Source: Aquibacillus saliphilus (GTDB taxonomy: Bacteria > Bacillota > Bacilli > Bacillales > Amphibacillaceae). From it: 64,000 nucleotides of DNA. Made by a program: the position numbers and the translations under genes. Each line of letters begins with the position of its first letter. The stretch's first letter is position 1. The stretch spans positions 1-64,000 of the forward strand of contig NZ_JAIZAP010000004.1 of NCBI RefSeq assembly GCF_020404745.1, in the 5' to 3' direction. Shown one piece after another: positions 7,891 to 17,866 of this stretch. Below the pieces are notes generated by a model. That model was not told the DNA's origin, ran no database searches, and saw nothing but the letters and a program-made list of their open reading frames with translations.

Positions 7891-9570
7891 ATGGAAAAGG
7901 ATTTACGAATTAAAAGTAAAGTGTTCGATGATGCAAAAAGAGCCCCAAACCGTGCGATGTTACGTGCTGTAGGGGTAACAGATGAAGATTTCAAGAAACC
8001 GATGATTGGTGTAGCTAGTACATGGAGTGAAGTTACTCCTTGTAATATTCATATTGATGACTTAGCAAGAAGTGCTAAAGAAGGTGCGAGAAAAGCTGGA
8101 GGAGTACCTCTTATTTTTAACACAATTACTGTTTCCGACGGTATTTCAATGGGTACGTCAGGAATGCGCTATTCTTTACCAAGTAGAGATGTTATTGCAG
8201 ATTCAATTGAAACAGTAGTAGGTGCTGAAAACCTTGATGGTCTGGTAGCAATTGGCGGTTGTGATAAAAATATCCCTGGCTGTTTGATTGCAATTGGACA
8301 AGCAGAGGTACCTTCTGTGTTTGTTTATGGTGGTACAATTGCTCCTGGATTTCATAAAGGCGATAAGTTAGACATTGTTTCTGTGTTTGAAGGTGTTGGT
8401 AAACACAATAATGGTGATATTAACGATGAACAGCTTCATGGAATAGAATGTCATGCTTGTCCAGGTGCTGGTTCTTGTGGTGGTATGTACACGGCAAATA
8501 CAATGGCGTCTGCTGCAGAAGCGCTTGGTATGAGTTTACCAGGAAGCTCTTCTAATCCAGCTGAATCAAACCTTAAAACAGAAGATTGTAATCTAGCCGG
8601 AGAAGCGGTATATAAATTATTAGAAAAAGGTATTTATCCAAAAGATATTATGACTAAAGAAGCATTTGAAAATGCAATTACTGTTGTGATGGCCTTAGGT
8701 GGTTCAACTAATGCAGTCCTTCATTTATTAGCTATCGCAGATTCAATCGATGTTGATTTAACAATCGATGACTTTAATCGTATTCAGAAGAAAGTACCCC
8801 ATCTTGCTGATTTAAAGCCGAGTGGCAAGTATGTGATGCAGGATTTGCATAATGTAGGCGGAGTTCCTGCTGTTATGAAATTATTGTTTGAGGCGGGTTA
8901 TTTACACGGTGATTGTTTAACAGTTACAGGTAAAACAATTGCTGAAAACTTGGCTGATGCACCTTCATTGCAAGAAGGCCAGGATATCATTCTACCGTTT
9001 GATAATCCAAAACGAAAAGATGGACCACTGGTAATCTTGAAAGGTAACCTAGCTCCAAGTGGTGCGGTTGCAAAAGTTTCTGGTGTAAAGGTTAAGCGTC
9101 ATACCGGTCCAGCACGAGTTTATGATACCGAAGACGAAGCAACGAATGCAGTTATTAATAATGAAATTAATGAAGGTGACGTATTAGTAATTCGTAATGT
9201 AGGACCAAAAGGTGGGCCAGGAATGCCAGAGATGTTATCCATTTCGGCTATCCTTGTTGGTAAAGGACTTGGTGAAAAGGTTGCTCTATTAACTGATGGT
9301 CGTTTCTCTGGTGGTACACATGGTCTAGTAGTTGGCCATATAGCCCCAGAAGCACAAGTAGGTGGGCCTATTGCGCTTTTACAAGAGGGTGATGAGGTTA
9401 CTATCGACTCGGATTTACAAGAAATTACGATGGACGTCAAGGACTCCGAGTTAGAAAAGCGTCGTCAAAATTGGACAGCTCCTCCACTATATTCTAAAGG
9501 TGTATTAGGGAAATACGCTCATAATGTTTCCTGCTCATCTAAAGGTGCAGTTACTGATTATTTCAATTAA
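7891..9570 (+). CDS. ilvD: Dihydroxy-acid dehydratase
   Basis: Iron-sulfur enzyme that dehydrates 2,3-dihydroxy-isovalerate and -methylvalerate in valine, isoleucine and leucine synthesis. The protein of 559 residues has the expected length. Cluster cysteines are seen in [17 protein letters not shown] and [17 protein letters not shown], and the C-terminal GRFSGGTHG motif is present. I start at the ATG at 7891, since AGGAGG is at 7878-7883; an upstream TTG in frame has no such site. It is separate from any other ilv gene here. A partial CodY-like match (AACTATCTGAATTTA, 7809-7823, 10 of 15) is present but weak. Confidence 0.96.
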   Translation: MEKDLRIKSKVFDDAKRAPNRAMLRAVGVTDEDFKKPMIGVASTWSEVTPCNIHIDDLARSAKEGARKAGGVPLIFNTITVSDGISMGTSGMRYSLPSRDVIADSIETVVGAENLDGLVAIGGCDKNIPGCLIAIGQAEVPSVFVYGGTIAPGFHKGDKLDIVSVFEGVGKHNNGDINDEQLHGIECHACPGAGSCGGMYTANTMASAAEALGMSLPGSSSNPAESNLKTEDCNLAGEAVYKLLEKGIYPKDIMTKEAFENAITVVMALGGSTNAVLHLLAIADSIDVDLTIDDFNRIQKKVPHLADLKPSGKYVMQDLHNVGGVPAVMKLLFEAGYLHGDCLTVTGKTIAENLADAPSLQEGQDIILPFDNPKRKDGPLVILKGNLAPSGAVAKVSGVKVKRHTGPARVYDTEDEATNAVINNEINEGDVLVIRNVGPKGGPGMPEMLSISAILVGKGLGEKVALLTDGRFSGGTHGLVVGHIAPEAQVGGPIALLQEGDEVTIDSDLQEITMDVKDSELEKRRQNWTAPPLYSKGVLGKYAHNVSCSSKGAVTDYFN

Positions 9571-9581
9571 GAATTTAAAAA

Positions 9582-9617
9582 CCCCCCTGAAATCAAGATT
9601 TTCAGGGGGGATTTTCC
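9582..9617 (+). terminator. Terminator of ilvD
   Basis: Strong hairpin CCCCCCTGAAA / TTTTCAGGGGGG followed by ATTTT. Confidence 0.92.
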
Positions 9618-9625
9618 TGTTGTCT

Positions 9626-9694
9626 AGGAAATTATAAAATGGACAGCTGTGGATAATTAATTACTAAGTTAGCCACGTCCAGCGCTTTTGTTCT
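9626..9694. repeat. Dispersed intergenic repeat, copy B, internally deleted
   Basis: The first ~55 bases match the beginning of copy A with five substitutions (GGAAATTATAAAATGGAC, CTGTGGATAATT, AAGTTAGCCAC and TCCAGC are shared). The sequence then jumps to the far end of copy A (CGCTTTTGTTCTG). About 103 bases of the structured core are missing. The junction lies at a short GC stretch present at both ends of the lost segment. Confidence 0.75.
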
Positions 9695-9695
9695 G

Positions 9696-10811
9696 TTATT
9701 GTAGTGCACCACTCACCGGATAAAGTTCTAGGTCTATTTCGGTTTCATTTCCGAGCGCTATCTTCGCTAACTCTGCTCCAAGATAGGGACCTGTAGTTAG
9801 ACCGGAGGAACCTAGCCCGTTAGCTACTAAGATTCCGTCATAAGTTGGTATTGGACCAATAACTGGCAGAAATCCAGGTGTAGATGGACGAAACCCTACT
9901 CTTGTTTCTAAAAATGTACTGTTTGCTAATCCGGGAGCAACCTGTAATGCTTTTTCAAATATTTCATTTAGTCCTCCAGGTGTAACTCGGTAATCTAGTC
10001 CTACATTGTTTTCATGTGTTGCACCTACGACGACACGGCTGTCATCAAAAGCTAGTAGATATTGATCGCTCGGTGGCATAACAACCGGCCATTTACTTGT
10101 GTCCTGATTCGGTAGTTGTAGGTGAACAATCTGGGCCTTTTGAGGCTCAACAGCAAAAGTTACACCAAGTGGCTTTAACAGGTCCCTTGCCCAAACTCCA
10201 GTTGTAACAATAACAGTATCTGAATGGATAATTTTACCGTCTACAGCTACTCCGGTAACTTTATTATTGCTAAATTCAATCTCAGCATTACCTTTAATGA
10301 AGCTAGCACCCAATTTGATAGCGGCACTCTGCATGGCATTACGTAGTAAACGTCCATCAACACGAGCAGCGCCACTAACGTGAACAGCTCCATACCCTTC
10401 TGCTAAAGGGGGGAATAAATCTTTGGTCTCGTTAGAATCTAGCTTTGTAATTTCTCCTATTTCTGGAGCATCTACTCTTCTTTTAGTTGCTCTTTCTACC
10501 ATAGCATCTAATTTAGCTTCTTCTTTACGAATGCTGATTGCTCCAACTTTTGCATAGCCAGTTTCTGTTTCGCCTTCCGTTTCTAGCATGTTAATTAAAC
10601 TTGGATAATAACGGGCTCCATTTTTGGCCAACTTATACCATGCTTTATTTCTGCGTTGGGATAGCCAAGGACAGACGATTCCAGCTGCGGCATCAGTGGC
10701 TTGACCAGTATCTTTTCTATCTATCATTACAACGTTTGCTCCAGATTTCGCTAAGTGATAGGCGGTCGATGCACCTAGTACACCCGCACCAATAACAATA
10801 ACTTTTTGCAT
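9696..10811 (-). CDS. FAD-dependent amino-acid oxidase (DadA/ThiO family)
   Basis: A 371-residue flavoprotein of the D-amino-acid oxidase fold. The N-terminal dinucleotide-binding motif VIVIGAGVLGASTAYHLAKSG is perfect. The middle holds the substrate-binding sheet (RVDGRLLRNAMQ), and the C-terminal FAD motif is seen in GILVANGLGSSGLTTGP. Candidate reactions are oxidation of glycine, sarcosine or a D-amino acid; the sequence does not decide between glycine oxidase (ThiO, about 370 residues) and a DadA-like dehydrogenase. There are no thiamine genes nearby, which speaks against a dedicated ThiO role. It is monocistronic and convergent with ilvD. Confidence 0.85.
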   Translation of the reverse strand: MQKVIVIGAGVLGASTAYHLAKSGANVVMIDRKDTGQATDAAAGIVCPWLSQRRNKAWYKLAKNGARYYPSLINMLETEGETETGYAKVGAISIRKEEAKLDAMVERATKRRVDAPEIGEITKLDSNETKDLFPPLAEGYGAVHVSGAARVDGRLLRNAMQSAAIKLGASFIKGNAEIEFSNNKVTGVAVDGKIIHSDTVIVTTGVWARDLLKPLGVTFAVEPQKAQIVHLQLPNQDTSKWPVVMPPSDQYLLAFDDSRVVVGATHENNVGLDYRVTPGGLNEIFEKALQVAPGLANSTFLETRVGFRPSTPGFLPVIGPIPTYDGILVANGLGSSGLTTGPYLGAELAKIALGNETEIDLELYPVSGALQ

Positions 10812-10983
10812 ATGTATTACACTCCAACCCCTTAGTTGATTTAAACATAGTTTATCCGCTATTCCTTTATATATTTTGCTATAGAAATTTTACTTAAACA
10901 AGAGAAAGGAACTAGGTTATTTTACTTGGATGATAATCCCATAAAAACTTTTGCATAAAGATGTACCCGGCCGATTAATTATG

Positions 10984-10992
10984 TGTTATAAT
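10984..10992 (+). promoter_or_regulatory. Extended -10 promoter element for the ABC importer
   Basis: TGTTATAAT is a perfect extended -10 (TG, one base, TATAAT) 56 bases upstream of the lipoprotein start. No good -35 hexamer is found at the usual distance, which is common for extended -10 promoters. Confidence 0.45.
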
Positions 10993-11047
10993 ATTCTTCA
11001 AATCTTTAGAATATTTAAAAAGATGGAATGCGGGGGGAATAACTAAA

Positions 11048-12100
11048 ATGCAATTGAAAAAGTGGTTATATTTTTTGGGATTAGCAATTATTTTTTCTTT
11101 AGTACTAGTAGCTTGTGGTTCAGATGATGAAACAACAAATGACTCCGAAGCGGAACCAACAGAACAGGAGCAAGCTGAAGATGAAGCGGCTCAAGATCAA
11201 CAAGCTGAAGAAGAAACTGTTTATAAAATAGGTGCGACACAAATTGTTGAGCATCCTTCACTTGATGCTGCCTACCAAGGTTTCCAGGATGCCTTTACTG
11301 ATGCTGGTTTAGAGGTGGAATTTGATTATCAAAGTGCACAAAATGATCCAAATAACGCTAGTGTTATCGCAAACAACTTTGTTGCAGATAATGTAGACTT
11401 GATTTTCGCAAATTCAACGCCTAGTGCCCAAGGTGCATTACAAGCAACAGACGATATACCAATTATCTTTACGTCTGTAACTGATGCTGTTGCGGGTGGA
11501 TTAGTAGAAGCGATGGATCAACCAGGTGAAAATATAACTGGGGTTGTTGATCTTCACCCAGATGCGATTAAAAACACGATTAACTTCATTGATACTTATT
11601 TTGAAGGTGCAAAAGTTGGACTTATCTATAATGCTGGTGAAGCTAACTCGGTAGCGCAAATTGATGCAGTAAACGCAGCGGTTGAAGGTACTAGCTTAAG
11701 TACTGTCGAACGTACAGTAGCAACTTCAGCTGATGTTCAACAAGCCGCTACGACATTAGTTGGTGAAGCAGATGTTTTTTATATTGTTACGGATAATACC
11801 GTTGTTTCTGCTCTTGAAACGGTTATCGGAGTTGCTAATGAACAAGAAGTTCCTTTAATTGTTGGTGAGACGGAATCACTTCAAAAAGGTGGCTTCGCTA
11901 CATTTGGAATTGACTATCATACAATTGGATACCGTGCAGGTGAAATGGCTGTTGAAGTGTTAACCGGAGATAAGACAACTGCGGACATTCCAGTAGAAAT
12001 CCCACCTACTATGCAGTTGTTCCTTAATAAAGATGCAGCAGAAGAACAGAGTATTGAATGGAATACTGAATGGGATGAAGAAGCACAATTTTTAGAATAG
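11048..12100 (+). CDS. ABC transporter substrate-binding lipoprotein (TrpX-like family)
   Basis: A 350-residue lipoprotein: signal peptide with lipobox LVACG and lipidated C23, an acidic Glu/Gln/Ala linker to about residue 57, then a type-1 periplasmic-binding fold (YKIGATQIVEHPSLDAAYQGF, VDLIFANSTPSAQGAL, NITGVVDLHP, GFATFGIDYHTIGYRAGEMA). This is the ABC_sub_bind family (PF04392), whose streptococcal member TrpX takes part in tryptophan uptake. Permease and ATPase follow. The substrate here (aromatic amino acid or other) is not settled. A hairpin after the stop may keep this subunit in excess over the others. Confidence 0.85.
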   Translation: MQLKKWLYFLGLAIIFSLVLVACGSDDETTNDSEAEPTEQEQAEDEAAQDQQAEEETVYKIGATQIVEHPSLDAAYQGFQDAFTDAGLEVEFDYQSAQNDPNNASVIANNFVADNVDLIFANSTPSAQGALQATDDIPIIFTSVTDAVAGGLVEAMDQPGENITGVVDLHPDAIKNTINFIDTYFEGAKVGLIYNAGEANSVAQIDAVNAAVEGTSLSTVERTVATSADVQQAATTLVGEADVFYIVTDNTVVSALETVIGVANEQEVPLIVGETESLQKGGFATFGIDYHTIGYRAGEMAVEVLTGDKTTADIPVEIPPTMQLFLNKDAAEEQSIEWNTEWDEEAQFLE

Positions 12101-12108
12101 GAAATATA

Positions 12109-12150
12109 AACCGACATTATCCTTTTAAGGTTTAATTGTCGGTTTTCTTT
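12109..12150 (+). terminator. Intra-operon hairpin, probable partial terminator
   Basis: Arms AACCGACA (12109-12116) and TGTCGGTT (12137-12144) surround an inner palindrome CCTTTTAAGG and are followed by TTCTTTTC. It lies between the binding-protein gene and the permease gene. Such hairpins typically let the binding protein be made in excess. Confidence 0.6.
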
Positions 12151-12177
12151 TCACTTGCAGAAGGAGAGAAATGCATC

Positions 12178-13161
12178 ATGTTTATATCAATGTTCGGAGC
12201 TGTTGAATCAGGCATTATTTATGCATTAATGGCGCTTGGAGTTTACCTGTCGTTTCGTGTATTAGACTTCCCGGATTTAACTGTAGATGGAAGTTTTGTA
12301 ACAGGTGGAGCCGTTGCAGCTATTTCAATAATTAATGGTGTTCCTCCAATTCTAGCAACGTTATTGGCAGCAATTGCAGGTTTTATCGCCGGAAGTATAA
12401 CTGGGATTTTAAACACAAAAGGAAAAATCAACCCCTTATTATCCGGAATTTTAATGATGATTGCTCTTTATTCGATTAACTTGCGAATAATGGGACGTCC
12501 AAATTTACCTCTATTAAATGAATCAACAATATTTAACTCAATAGAGTCATTCTGGGAGAAAGTAGGGATAGATCAGGCGTTAAATGGTTTGGTCGGAGTA
12601 ATGGGAGCGGAGAGATTACCAAGTACGTGGTCTGTTCTTATCTTAATGATTATCGTAACAATTATCGTTAAGCTAATGACGGATTTCTATTTAAGAACTG
12701 AAGTTGGTTTGGCACTCCGTGCAACTGGTGATAACGAAAAAATGATTCGAAGTTTATCAGCAAATACCGATAACTTAAAAATAACTGGACTAGGAATTTC
12801 GAATAGTTTGGTAGCTTTATCAGGAGCATTAGTTAGCCAATATGGTGGTTTCGCTGATTTAAGTATGGGAATCGGAATGATTGTTATTGGACTTGCTTCT
12901 GTTATTATCGGTGAAGCACTATTTGGAAAGAAAACAATTGCAAGAACGACTCTAGCTGTTATTGGTGGAGCGATCGTCTATCGAATTGTAGTAACACTCG
13001 CTCTTCGGGTCGATTTTCTTGAAACAGGAGATATGAAATTTATCACTGCCTCGTTAGTTATAATTGCATTAGTTGCACCTAGAATGATTTCAGCAAGAAA
13101 AGAACAAAAACGCCGTTATCGAAAACAATTAGCACTAAACAACAAGGCAAAGGAGGCATAG
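12178..13161 (+). CDS. ABC transporter permease (TrpY-like, branched-chain type fold)
   Basis: Membrane subunit of the importer, 327 residues from the ATG at 12178, which has AAGGAG 11 bases before it. The open frame extends upstream to a TTG without support. About eight hydrophobic segments begin at MFGAVESGIIYALMALGVYLSF, followed by LDFPDLTVDGSFVTGGAVAA, a signature of this permease group (BPD_transp_2). The conserved EVGLALRATGDNEKMIRSL loop would contact the ATPase. It lies between the binding lipoprotein and the ATPase gene, four bases before the latter. Confidence 0.88.
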   Translation: MFISMFGAVESGIIYALMALGVYLSFRVLDFPDLTVDGSFVTGGAVAAISIINGVPPILATLLAAIAGFIAGSITGILNTKGKINPLLSGILMMIALYSINLRIMGRPNLPLLNESTIFNSIESFWEKVGIDQALNGLVGVMGAERLPSTWSVLILMIIVTIIVKLMTDFYLRTEVGLALRATGDNEKMIRSLSANTDNLKITGLGISNSLVALSGALVSQYGGFADLSMGIGMIVIGLASVIIGEALFGKKTIARTTLAVIGGAIVYRIVVTLALRVDFLETGDMKFITASLVIIALVAPRMISARKEQKRRYRKQLALNNKAKEA

Positions 13162-13165
13162 GACT

Positions 13166-13960
13166 GTGCTACATTTAAATGATATATCGTTAACATTTAA
13201 TGAGGATACACCTGATGAAAAAAAAGCACTACAAGATATAGATTTAACGCTTGAAAAAGGAGATTTTGTTACGGTAATTGGTAGTAATGGTGCCGGAAAA
13301 TCGACTCTAATGAATGTCATTTCAGGTAGTTTAAAACCGGACATTGGAACAGTCAAAATTGATGATAAAAATGTTACTCCTTTACCTGAATTTAGGCGGT
13401 CAAACTATATAGGGAGAGTGTTTCAGGATCCAATGGCTGGAACTGCTCCGTCGATGACAATTGAAGAGAATTTAGCAATGGCATATGCAAGAAATAAAAA
13501 ACGGATGCTCCGAATAGGTGTTAACAAGAAACGTAGAGAGTTGTTTCGGGAATATCTGCTTACACTTAATCTAGGTTTAGAAGATAGATTAAATGCTAAA
13601 GTTGGTCTTTTATCTGGAGGTGAAAGGCAAGCTCTGTCGTTACTGATGGCTACTTTTACTGAACCTAATATATTGCTTTTAGATGAACATACAGCAGCAC
13701 TTGATCCTTCTAGGGCGGAGTTAATTACAAAGCTAACAGGTGATGTGGTAGATAGGTTTCATTTAACAACATTAATGGTTACTCACAATATGCAACAAGC
13801 ATTAGATTTAGGAAATCGCTTGGTTATGATGGATAAAGGACAAATTATTTTTGATGTCTCAGGTATTGAAAAACAGAACCTTACCATTGAAAAGCTACTT
13901 CATGAATTCAAGCGAATCCGAGGAGAACAATTAGTAAATGACCGCGCTGTTTTGGGATAA
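13166..13960 (+). CDS. ABC transporter ATP-binding protein (TrpZ-like)
   Basis: ATPase subunit of the preceding importer, 264 residues from a GTG with AAAGGAGG upstream. Walker A GSNGAGKST, Q-loop VFQDPMAGTAPS, signature LSGGERQ, Walker B ILLLDEHTAALDP and switch histidine VTHN are all present. The Walker B variant ending DEHT rather than DEPT is typical of this subfamily. It is the last gene of the operon, followed by a strong terminator. Confidence 0.92.
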   Translation: MLHLNDISLTFNEDTPDEKKALQDIDLTLEKGDFVTVIGSNGAGKSTLMNVISGSLKPDIGTVKIDDKNVTPLPEFRRSNYIGRVFQDPMAGTAPSMTIEENLAMAYARNKKRMLRIGVNKKRRELFREYLLTLNLGLEDRLNAKVGLLSGGERQALSLLMATFTEPNILLLDEHTAALDPSRAELITKLTGDVVDRFHLTTLMVTHNMQQALDLGNRLVMMDKGQIIFDVSGIEKQNLTIEKLLHEFKRIRGEQLVNDRAVLG

Positions 13961-13978
13961 TTTATTAACAACATATTA

Positions 13979-14018
13979 ATGACCAATTGATTATTATTAT
14001 AATCAATTGGTCATTTTT
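13979..14018 (+). terminator. Terminator of the TrpXYZ-like operon
   Basis: Arms ATGACCAATTGATTAT / ATAATCAATTGGTCAT followed by a run of T. Confidence 0.92.
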
Positions 14019-14052
14019 TTAAGGTAAGAAAGGATAAAATTTTGCGCTTCAA

Positions 14053-14206
14053 TGTCTAGCTCCAGCGCCTACCCGGAAATAAGCGGTTTCCTTATTTCGA
14101 ATGTCCTCGCCTGAGGTCTTAAGTCAAGCCTCTTTGTGGCAAAAAGCACCACATAGAGGCTCGACTTATTGCCCTAGGGTGACCAAGGCGCGACTTTAGC
14201 TTTTCT
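14053..14206. repeat. Structured dispersed intergenic repeat, copy C
   Basis: Shares with copies A and D the blocks CTCCAGCGCCTA, GAGGTC, AAGTCAA and CAAGGCGC. Like copy D, it has an extra hairpin (GGAAATAAG near 14075 with CTTATTTC near 14092) that copy A lacks. An inner stem (GCCTCT with AGAGGC) is conserved as a structure although the bases differ between copies. Confidence 0.75.
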
Positions 14207-14300
14207 TATAAAACTAAGTTAATCGATAAAAAAGCAGGTAATTAATCAGTAATTGTCAAATTAGATACTAATGCTATCTCAGGGTTAAGGGGGGAATTTT

Positions 14301-17300
14301 GTGGGGGATTTATCTCAAGAAGAACGAGAGCAATTAGTCAGAAAAGAATTTGAGGAGCTAAATAGGTTTAATTATATAAACGATAAAGACTACCAATTTC
14401 TTCTAAAATCTTATCAAAAATTACTAGTAAGACGAAAAAAGGAAACGAGTCAGGCAGAGTTTTTATTAGATGGGAAGAACGAGGTTGTATCAAACGTAGA
14501 AATAAAGAAACAGTCACAGCCTAAAAAAGAGAAGAGGAAGAAACAATTATCCATGGAACAAATCCGTGAACGAAACATTAGCTGGTCCCTTATTTTAGGT
14601 GTTGTTCTGATGCTTATTGGTGGTCTGGTGCTAGCAACTAGTAATTGGGAACAAATGGGGCCGGGACTCAGAGTGTTTGCTATTTCATGTGTTGCTATAA
14701 TCTTTCTAATGCTAAGCGGAATTTCATCTAAATTTTTAAAAATTGAAAAAACCGCATTTGCTTTTTTGACTCTAGGTAGTTTATTAATTCCTATTGTTAT
14801 CGTAGCAATTGGATACTTTGAGTTGTTTGGTAGTTATCTTTCATTAACAGGTGAAGGGAGATATTATCTAGGGCTGATAGGAACATTAATTCCACTTCCG
14901 CTATATGTAAGAAGTGCAATTAAACATAATTCCCGATTATTCGTTTGGATTTCTTATCTGTTTTTGTCTTTTACTGTAGCCTTCTTGATAGCTTCTACAG
15001 GAGTGTCTATCGACGCATTTTATCTATTAATTATGATATTTAATGCGATATTGTTATATATTTATCATCTAGTTAGAACTAATCAAAGATTTACTATCTT
15101 TTTAAAGGAACTGCCAGCCTATTCGCAGTTGAATTTAGTAATCTCAACATTATTGATGTTATTCATTTATAATCAAGCAGTTTTCTATAGTTTTAACTTA
15201 TTACTAACTGCAGCCATTTATATAGCAATGGTCTATGTATATAACACAAAAGAGTACCATTTTGTCTTTTCTGTCTTATTTGCATATGGAGTCTATCAAC
15301 TAGTTGATCACACTAGATTAGAAAACATTGATTTCGTCATTTATTCTCTAGTAGGACTAGTTTATATATGCTTCGCTTATGTGGTTAGAAATAATAACTA
15401 TTTGAAGCGGATGTTTCGTTTTACGAGTGGATTAATCTCATTCTTCGCGTTTATTTATGTCAGTTACCAGGGAATCCTATTAAAAGCTGACGAACCTAGT
15501 CTCTTATTGCTCGCGTCTTATGTGCTTATCGCACTAAACTATGCGTTTTTAGCATATCTGACATATTACAACCTATTCAAGTACCTAGCTTCTTTTTTTA
15601 TAATTGTTACTGGCTATCAGTTATGGGAATCTACCAATCATTGGTTCAAGATAGATAATCCAGATATGTTCATGTTTATCTATGGTGTAGTGCTATTCCT
15701 GGTAGTAGGAGTGTTTAATAATAATAAATACTTACACCCGATCAAGAAAAGTAGCTACTATTTATCCATAATCTTAATGGTTGTATCTATCGTTTATGGT
15801 GTCTTATTAATGGATTATATAAAGGCTTCATTATTATTAATCTTATTTTCACTAGTTGCTTTTGTTGTCACTATGGTAACTAGTCAAGGCAGGGAAAGGA
15901 AAATAGCAGAATGGGTCCATGCTATCAGCATACTAGTTGCGCTGCTGATTATTTACCCGAAACTTACTAGTATAGTAACGGACTATCAAACTTACTTCAA
16001 TCTGCCATTTCATTATGGAGTCACAGGTCTGATTTTATTGGCAATTAGTCAGGGATGGAGTCGAATTAAAAAATCGGGGCTTTCAAATGCAAGCTTTTAT
16101 ACAGGACAATTTGCATACCTTTATGGGCTGCTAGTGATGCTAAGCTTTAGTTCGATTGATGCGAATATCGTTAGGCCATTATTATTATTTGTTGGTATAT
16201 TTGTGTGTATTTGGTTGGTCATCCGGTCCAAACAAGTAATGTTTTGGTTGTTAGTTGCAATTACATCCTTTGCATTTTTTGGATCATTACTTAGTCCTTT
16301 GCCTTTTGATACTCTGCAAGCGACTATTCTATATTTAATGTTCGGTCCGGTAATTCTTTTAGTGATAGAGACTTTCGTTGGAAGGAAGGTCAAGGAGCTT
16401 AGACACTACTTTTTCTGGTTTGCCCAACTAATTCTATTCTTACTAATTATCGTTGTTATTGTTGATTCTATTTTTGGCAGCAGGATAAATCCATTAGTTC
16501 TATTTATTCCACTAGTGGTCTATGTATATAGTACGATTATCAAGGCAAAAGAATGGCAAATCAAAGGTTTCTTATATGCAGCTATGACATTAGTACCGAT
16601 ACTACTGACAATGGTAGTTGATTATTTCAACCTTTTAAAACAAATGCCCTCTCCTTATCTATGGGTAATAGCTAGCGTTGTAATGGCCGTTAGTTGGATG
16701 TTTGTTAACCAGACCTGGCGTACTCGAATGGAATGGTATATCATTCCATTTTCTCTAGTAGGTTTATATATAGTTATAATGGAACGACAAATGTTCCCTT
16801 TAATAGAATTGTTCTCTATTTTAGGATATGTAGTATATAATTTGTATTTTTTACACAAGCGAAACTATTATACATTCACCATTATTCCATTAGCTCTAAC
16901 TTTTGTCATGTGGGAACAGGAGCGGTATTTATTTGATTCTATAACGCTTTACTTTGTTTGTATTGTTAGCTACTTTGTGCACTTGATCGCTGGGTATTAT
17001 CTGTTTGAAAAATTATATAATCTACAAAAAGATAAGAGTTACGTAGATTGGTATTCTATTGTTGCTGTATTTTATCTAGTTTATTCAATCTCATTTATTA
17101 GCGAACAAGACAATATAATCGTTCAAATAACACCGATACTGCTTTTAACAGTCTGGTTTTTTGGTCAAGTTAACCGACTAAATAATTTACTATTAAAATT
17201 AATTTTTAAAACTCTAGGGGTACTCGGCATCATTCCTGCTTATCTCTTACTATTAAAAGAGTATCAAGCATGGATTCCAGACTTAATTAAGGCAGAAATA

Positions 17301-17741
17301 ACTGTTTTGCCAATCCTAGGTATTTCAATCTTTTTAAGCTTACAAACTTGGAAGGGCTACAAGAAGCTAATGGGAAAAATACAACTAATTGTTTTACTTT
17401 TAGTCACTGGATACTTAGTGATCGATGCGATAGAGAGTCAAACAGTATGGGATGCAATTGTTATCGGAGGCTTATCGCTTTTTTCTATTGTTATTGGTAT
17501 GCAATATAGAATTAAAGCATACTTCTTTGTAGGAATTGGTGTTCTAGTATTTAATGTTATGTACCAAACAAAGTCATACTGGGGTAATATGCCGTGGTGG
17601 GGTTATTTGCTGATTGCTGGCTCCACACTGATTGGAATTGCAAGTTATCATGAGTGGAGAAAACAACGACCAAAAAATAACGAAGGAAAAATGAAAAGAA
17701 AGCTCAAACAATTTTTATCTTCTTTAAAAGAATGGGATTAG
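14301..17741 (+). CDS. Very large multi-span membrane protein of unknown function
   Basis: A 1146-residue protein. The first ~95 residues are cytoplasmic and charged (QEEREQLVRKEFEELNRF, then a Lys-rich stretch QPKKEKRKKQLSMEQIRERN), followed by roughly thirty hydrophobic segments up to a short basic tail. The GTG start follows AAGGGGGG. There is no recognisable catalytic motif. The layout of a soluble N-terminus and dozens of helices resembles the DUF2157/DUF2339-like giant membrane proteins of Bacillaceae; I cannot assign the family firmly. The gene stands alone between a repeat and a terminator. Confidence 0.75.
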   Translation: MGDLSQEEREQLVRKEFEELNRFNYINDKDYQFLLKSYQKLLVRRKKETSQAEFLLDGKNEVVSNVEIKKQSQPKKEKRKKQLSMEQIRERNISWSLILGVVLMLIGGLVLATSNWEQMGPGLRVFAISCVAIIFLMLSGISSKFLKIEKTAFAFLTLGSLLIPIVIVAIGYFELFGSYLSLTGEGRYYLGLIGTLIPLPLYVRSAIKHNSRLFVWISYLFLSFTVAFLIASTGVSIDAFYLLIMIFNAILLYIYHLVRTNQRFTIFLKELPAYSQLNLVISTLLMLFIYNQAVFYSFNLLLTAAIYIAMVYVYNTKEYHFVFSVLFAYGVYQLVDHTRLENIDFVIYSLVGLVYICFAYVVRNNNYLKRMFRFTSGLISFFAFIYVSYQGILLKADEPSLLLLASYVLIALNYAFLAYLTYYNLFKYLASFFIIVTGYQLWESTNHWFKIDNPDMFMFIYGVVLFLVVGVFNNNKYLHPIKKSSYYLSIILMVVSIVYGVLLMDYIKASLLLILFSLVAFVVTMVTSQGRERKIAEWVHAISILVALLIIYPKLTSIVTDYQTYFNLPFHYGVTGLILLAISQGWSRIKKSGLSNASFYTGQFAYLYGLLVMLSFSSIDANIVRPLLLFVGIFVCIWLVIRSKQVMFWLLVAITSFAFFGSLLSPLPFDTLQATILYLMFGPVILLVIETFVGRKVKELRHYFFWFAQLILFLLIIVVIVDSIFGSRINPLVLFIPLVVYVYSTIIKAKEWQIKGFLYAAMTLVPILLTMVVDYFNLLKQMPSPYLWVIASVVMAVSWMFVNQTWRTRMEWYIIPFSLVGLYIVIMERQMFPLIELFSILGYVVYNLYFLHKRNYYTFTIIPLALTFVMWEQERYLFDSITLYFVCIVSYFVHLIAGYYLFEKLYNLQKDKSYVDWYSIVAVFYLVYSISFISEQDNIIVQITPILLLTVWFFGQVNRLNNLLLKLIFKTLGVLGIIPAYLLLLKEYQAWIPDLIKAEITVLPILGISIFLSLQTWKGYKKLMGKIQLIVLLLVTGYLVIDAIESQTVWDAIVIGGLSLFSIVIGMQYRIKAYFFVGIGVLVFNVMYQTKSYWGNMPWWGYLLIAGSTLIGIASYHEWRKQRPKNNEGKMKRKLKQFLSSLKEWD

Positions 17742-17769
17742 AAGGGAAGGTAAGTAAAATGAAAAGATT

Positions 17770-17796
17770 GCATTTCCTCTGGGGAATGCTTTTTTT
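17770..17796 (+). terminator. Terminator after the large membrane protein gene
   Basis: Hairpin GCATTTCC / GGGAATGC followed by seven T residues. Confidence 0.8.
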
Positions 17797-17866
17797 CGTT
17801 TTTCCGAAAAAACAACTAATAGTTCATCTTTCTTTGGAAACTATATAAATACGTAAATCTATTTAT

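Noticed and set aside
9120-9440. 106-codon minus-strand frame
   Set aside because: It lies wholly inside ilvD on the opposite strand and reads as a Pro/Ser-rich shadow.
17760-17825. 21-codon frame MKRLHFLWGMLFF...
   Set aside because: It has a start signal but overlaps a clear terminator hairpin with a T run, so it is more likely not a gene.
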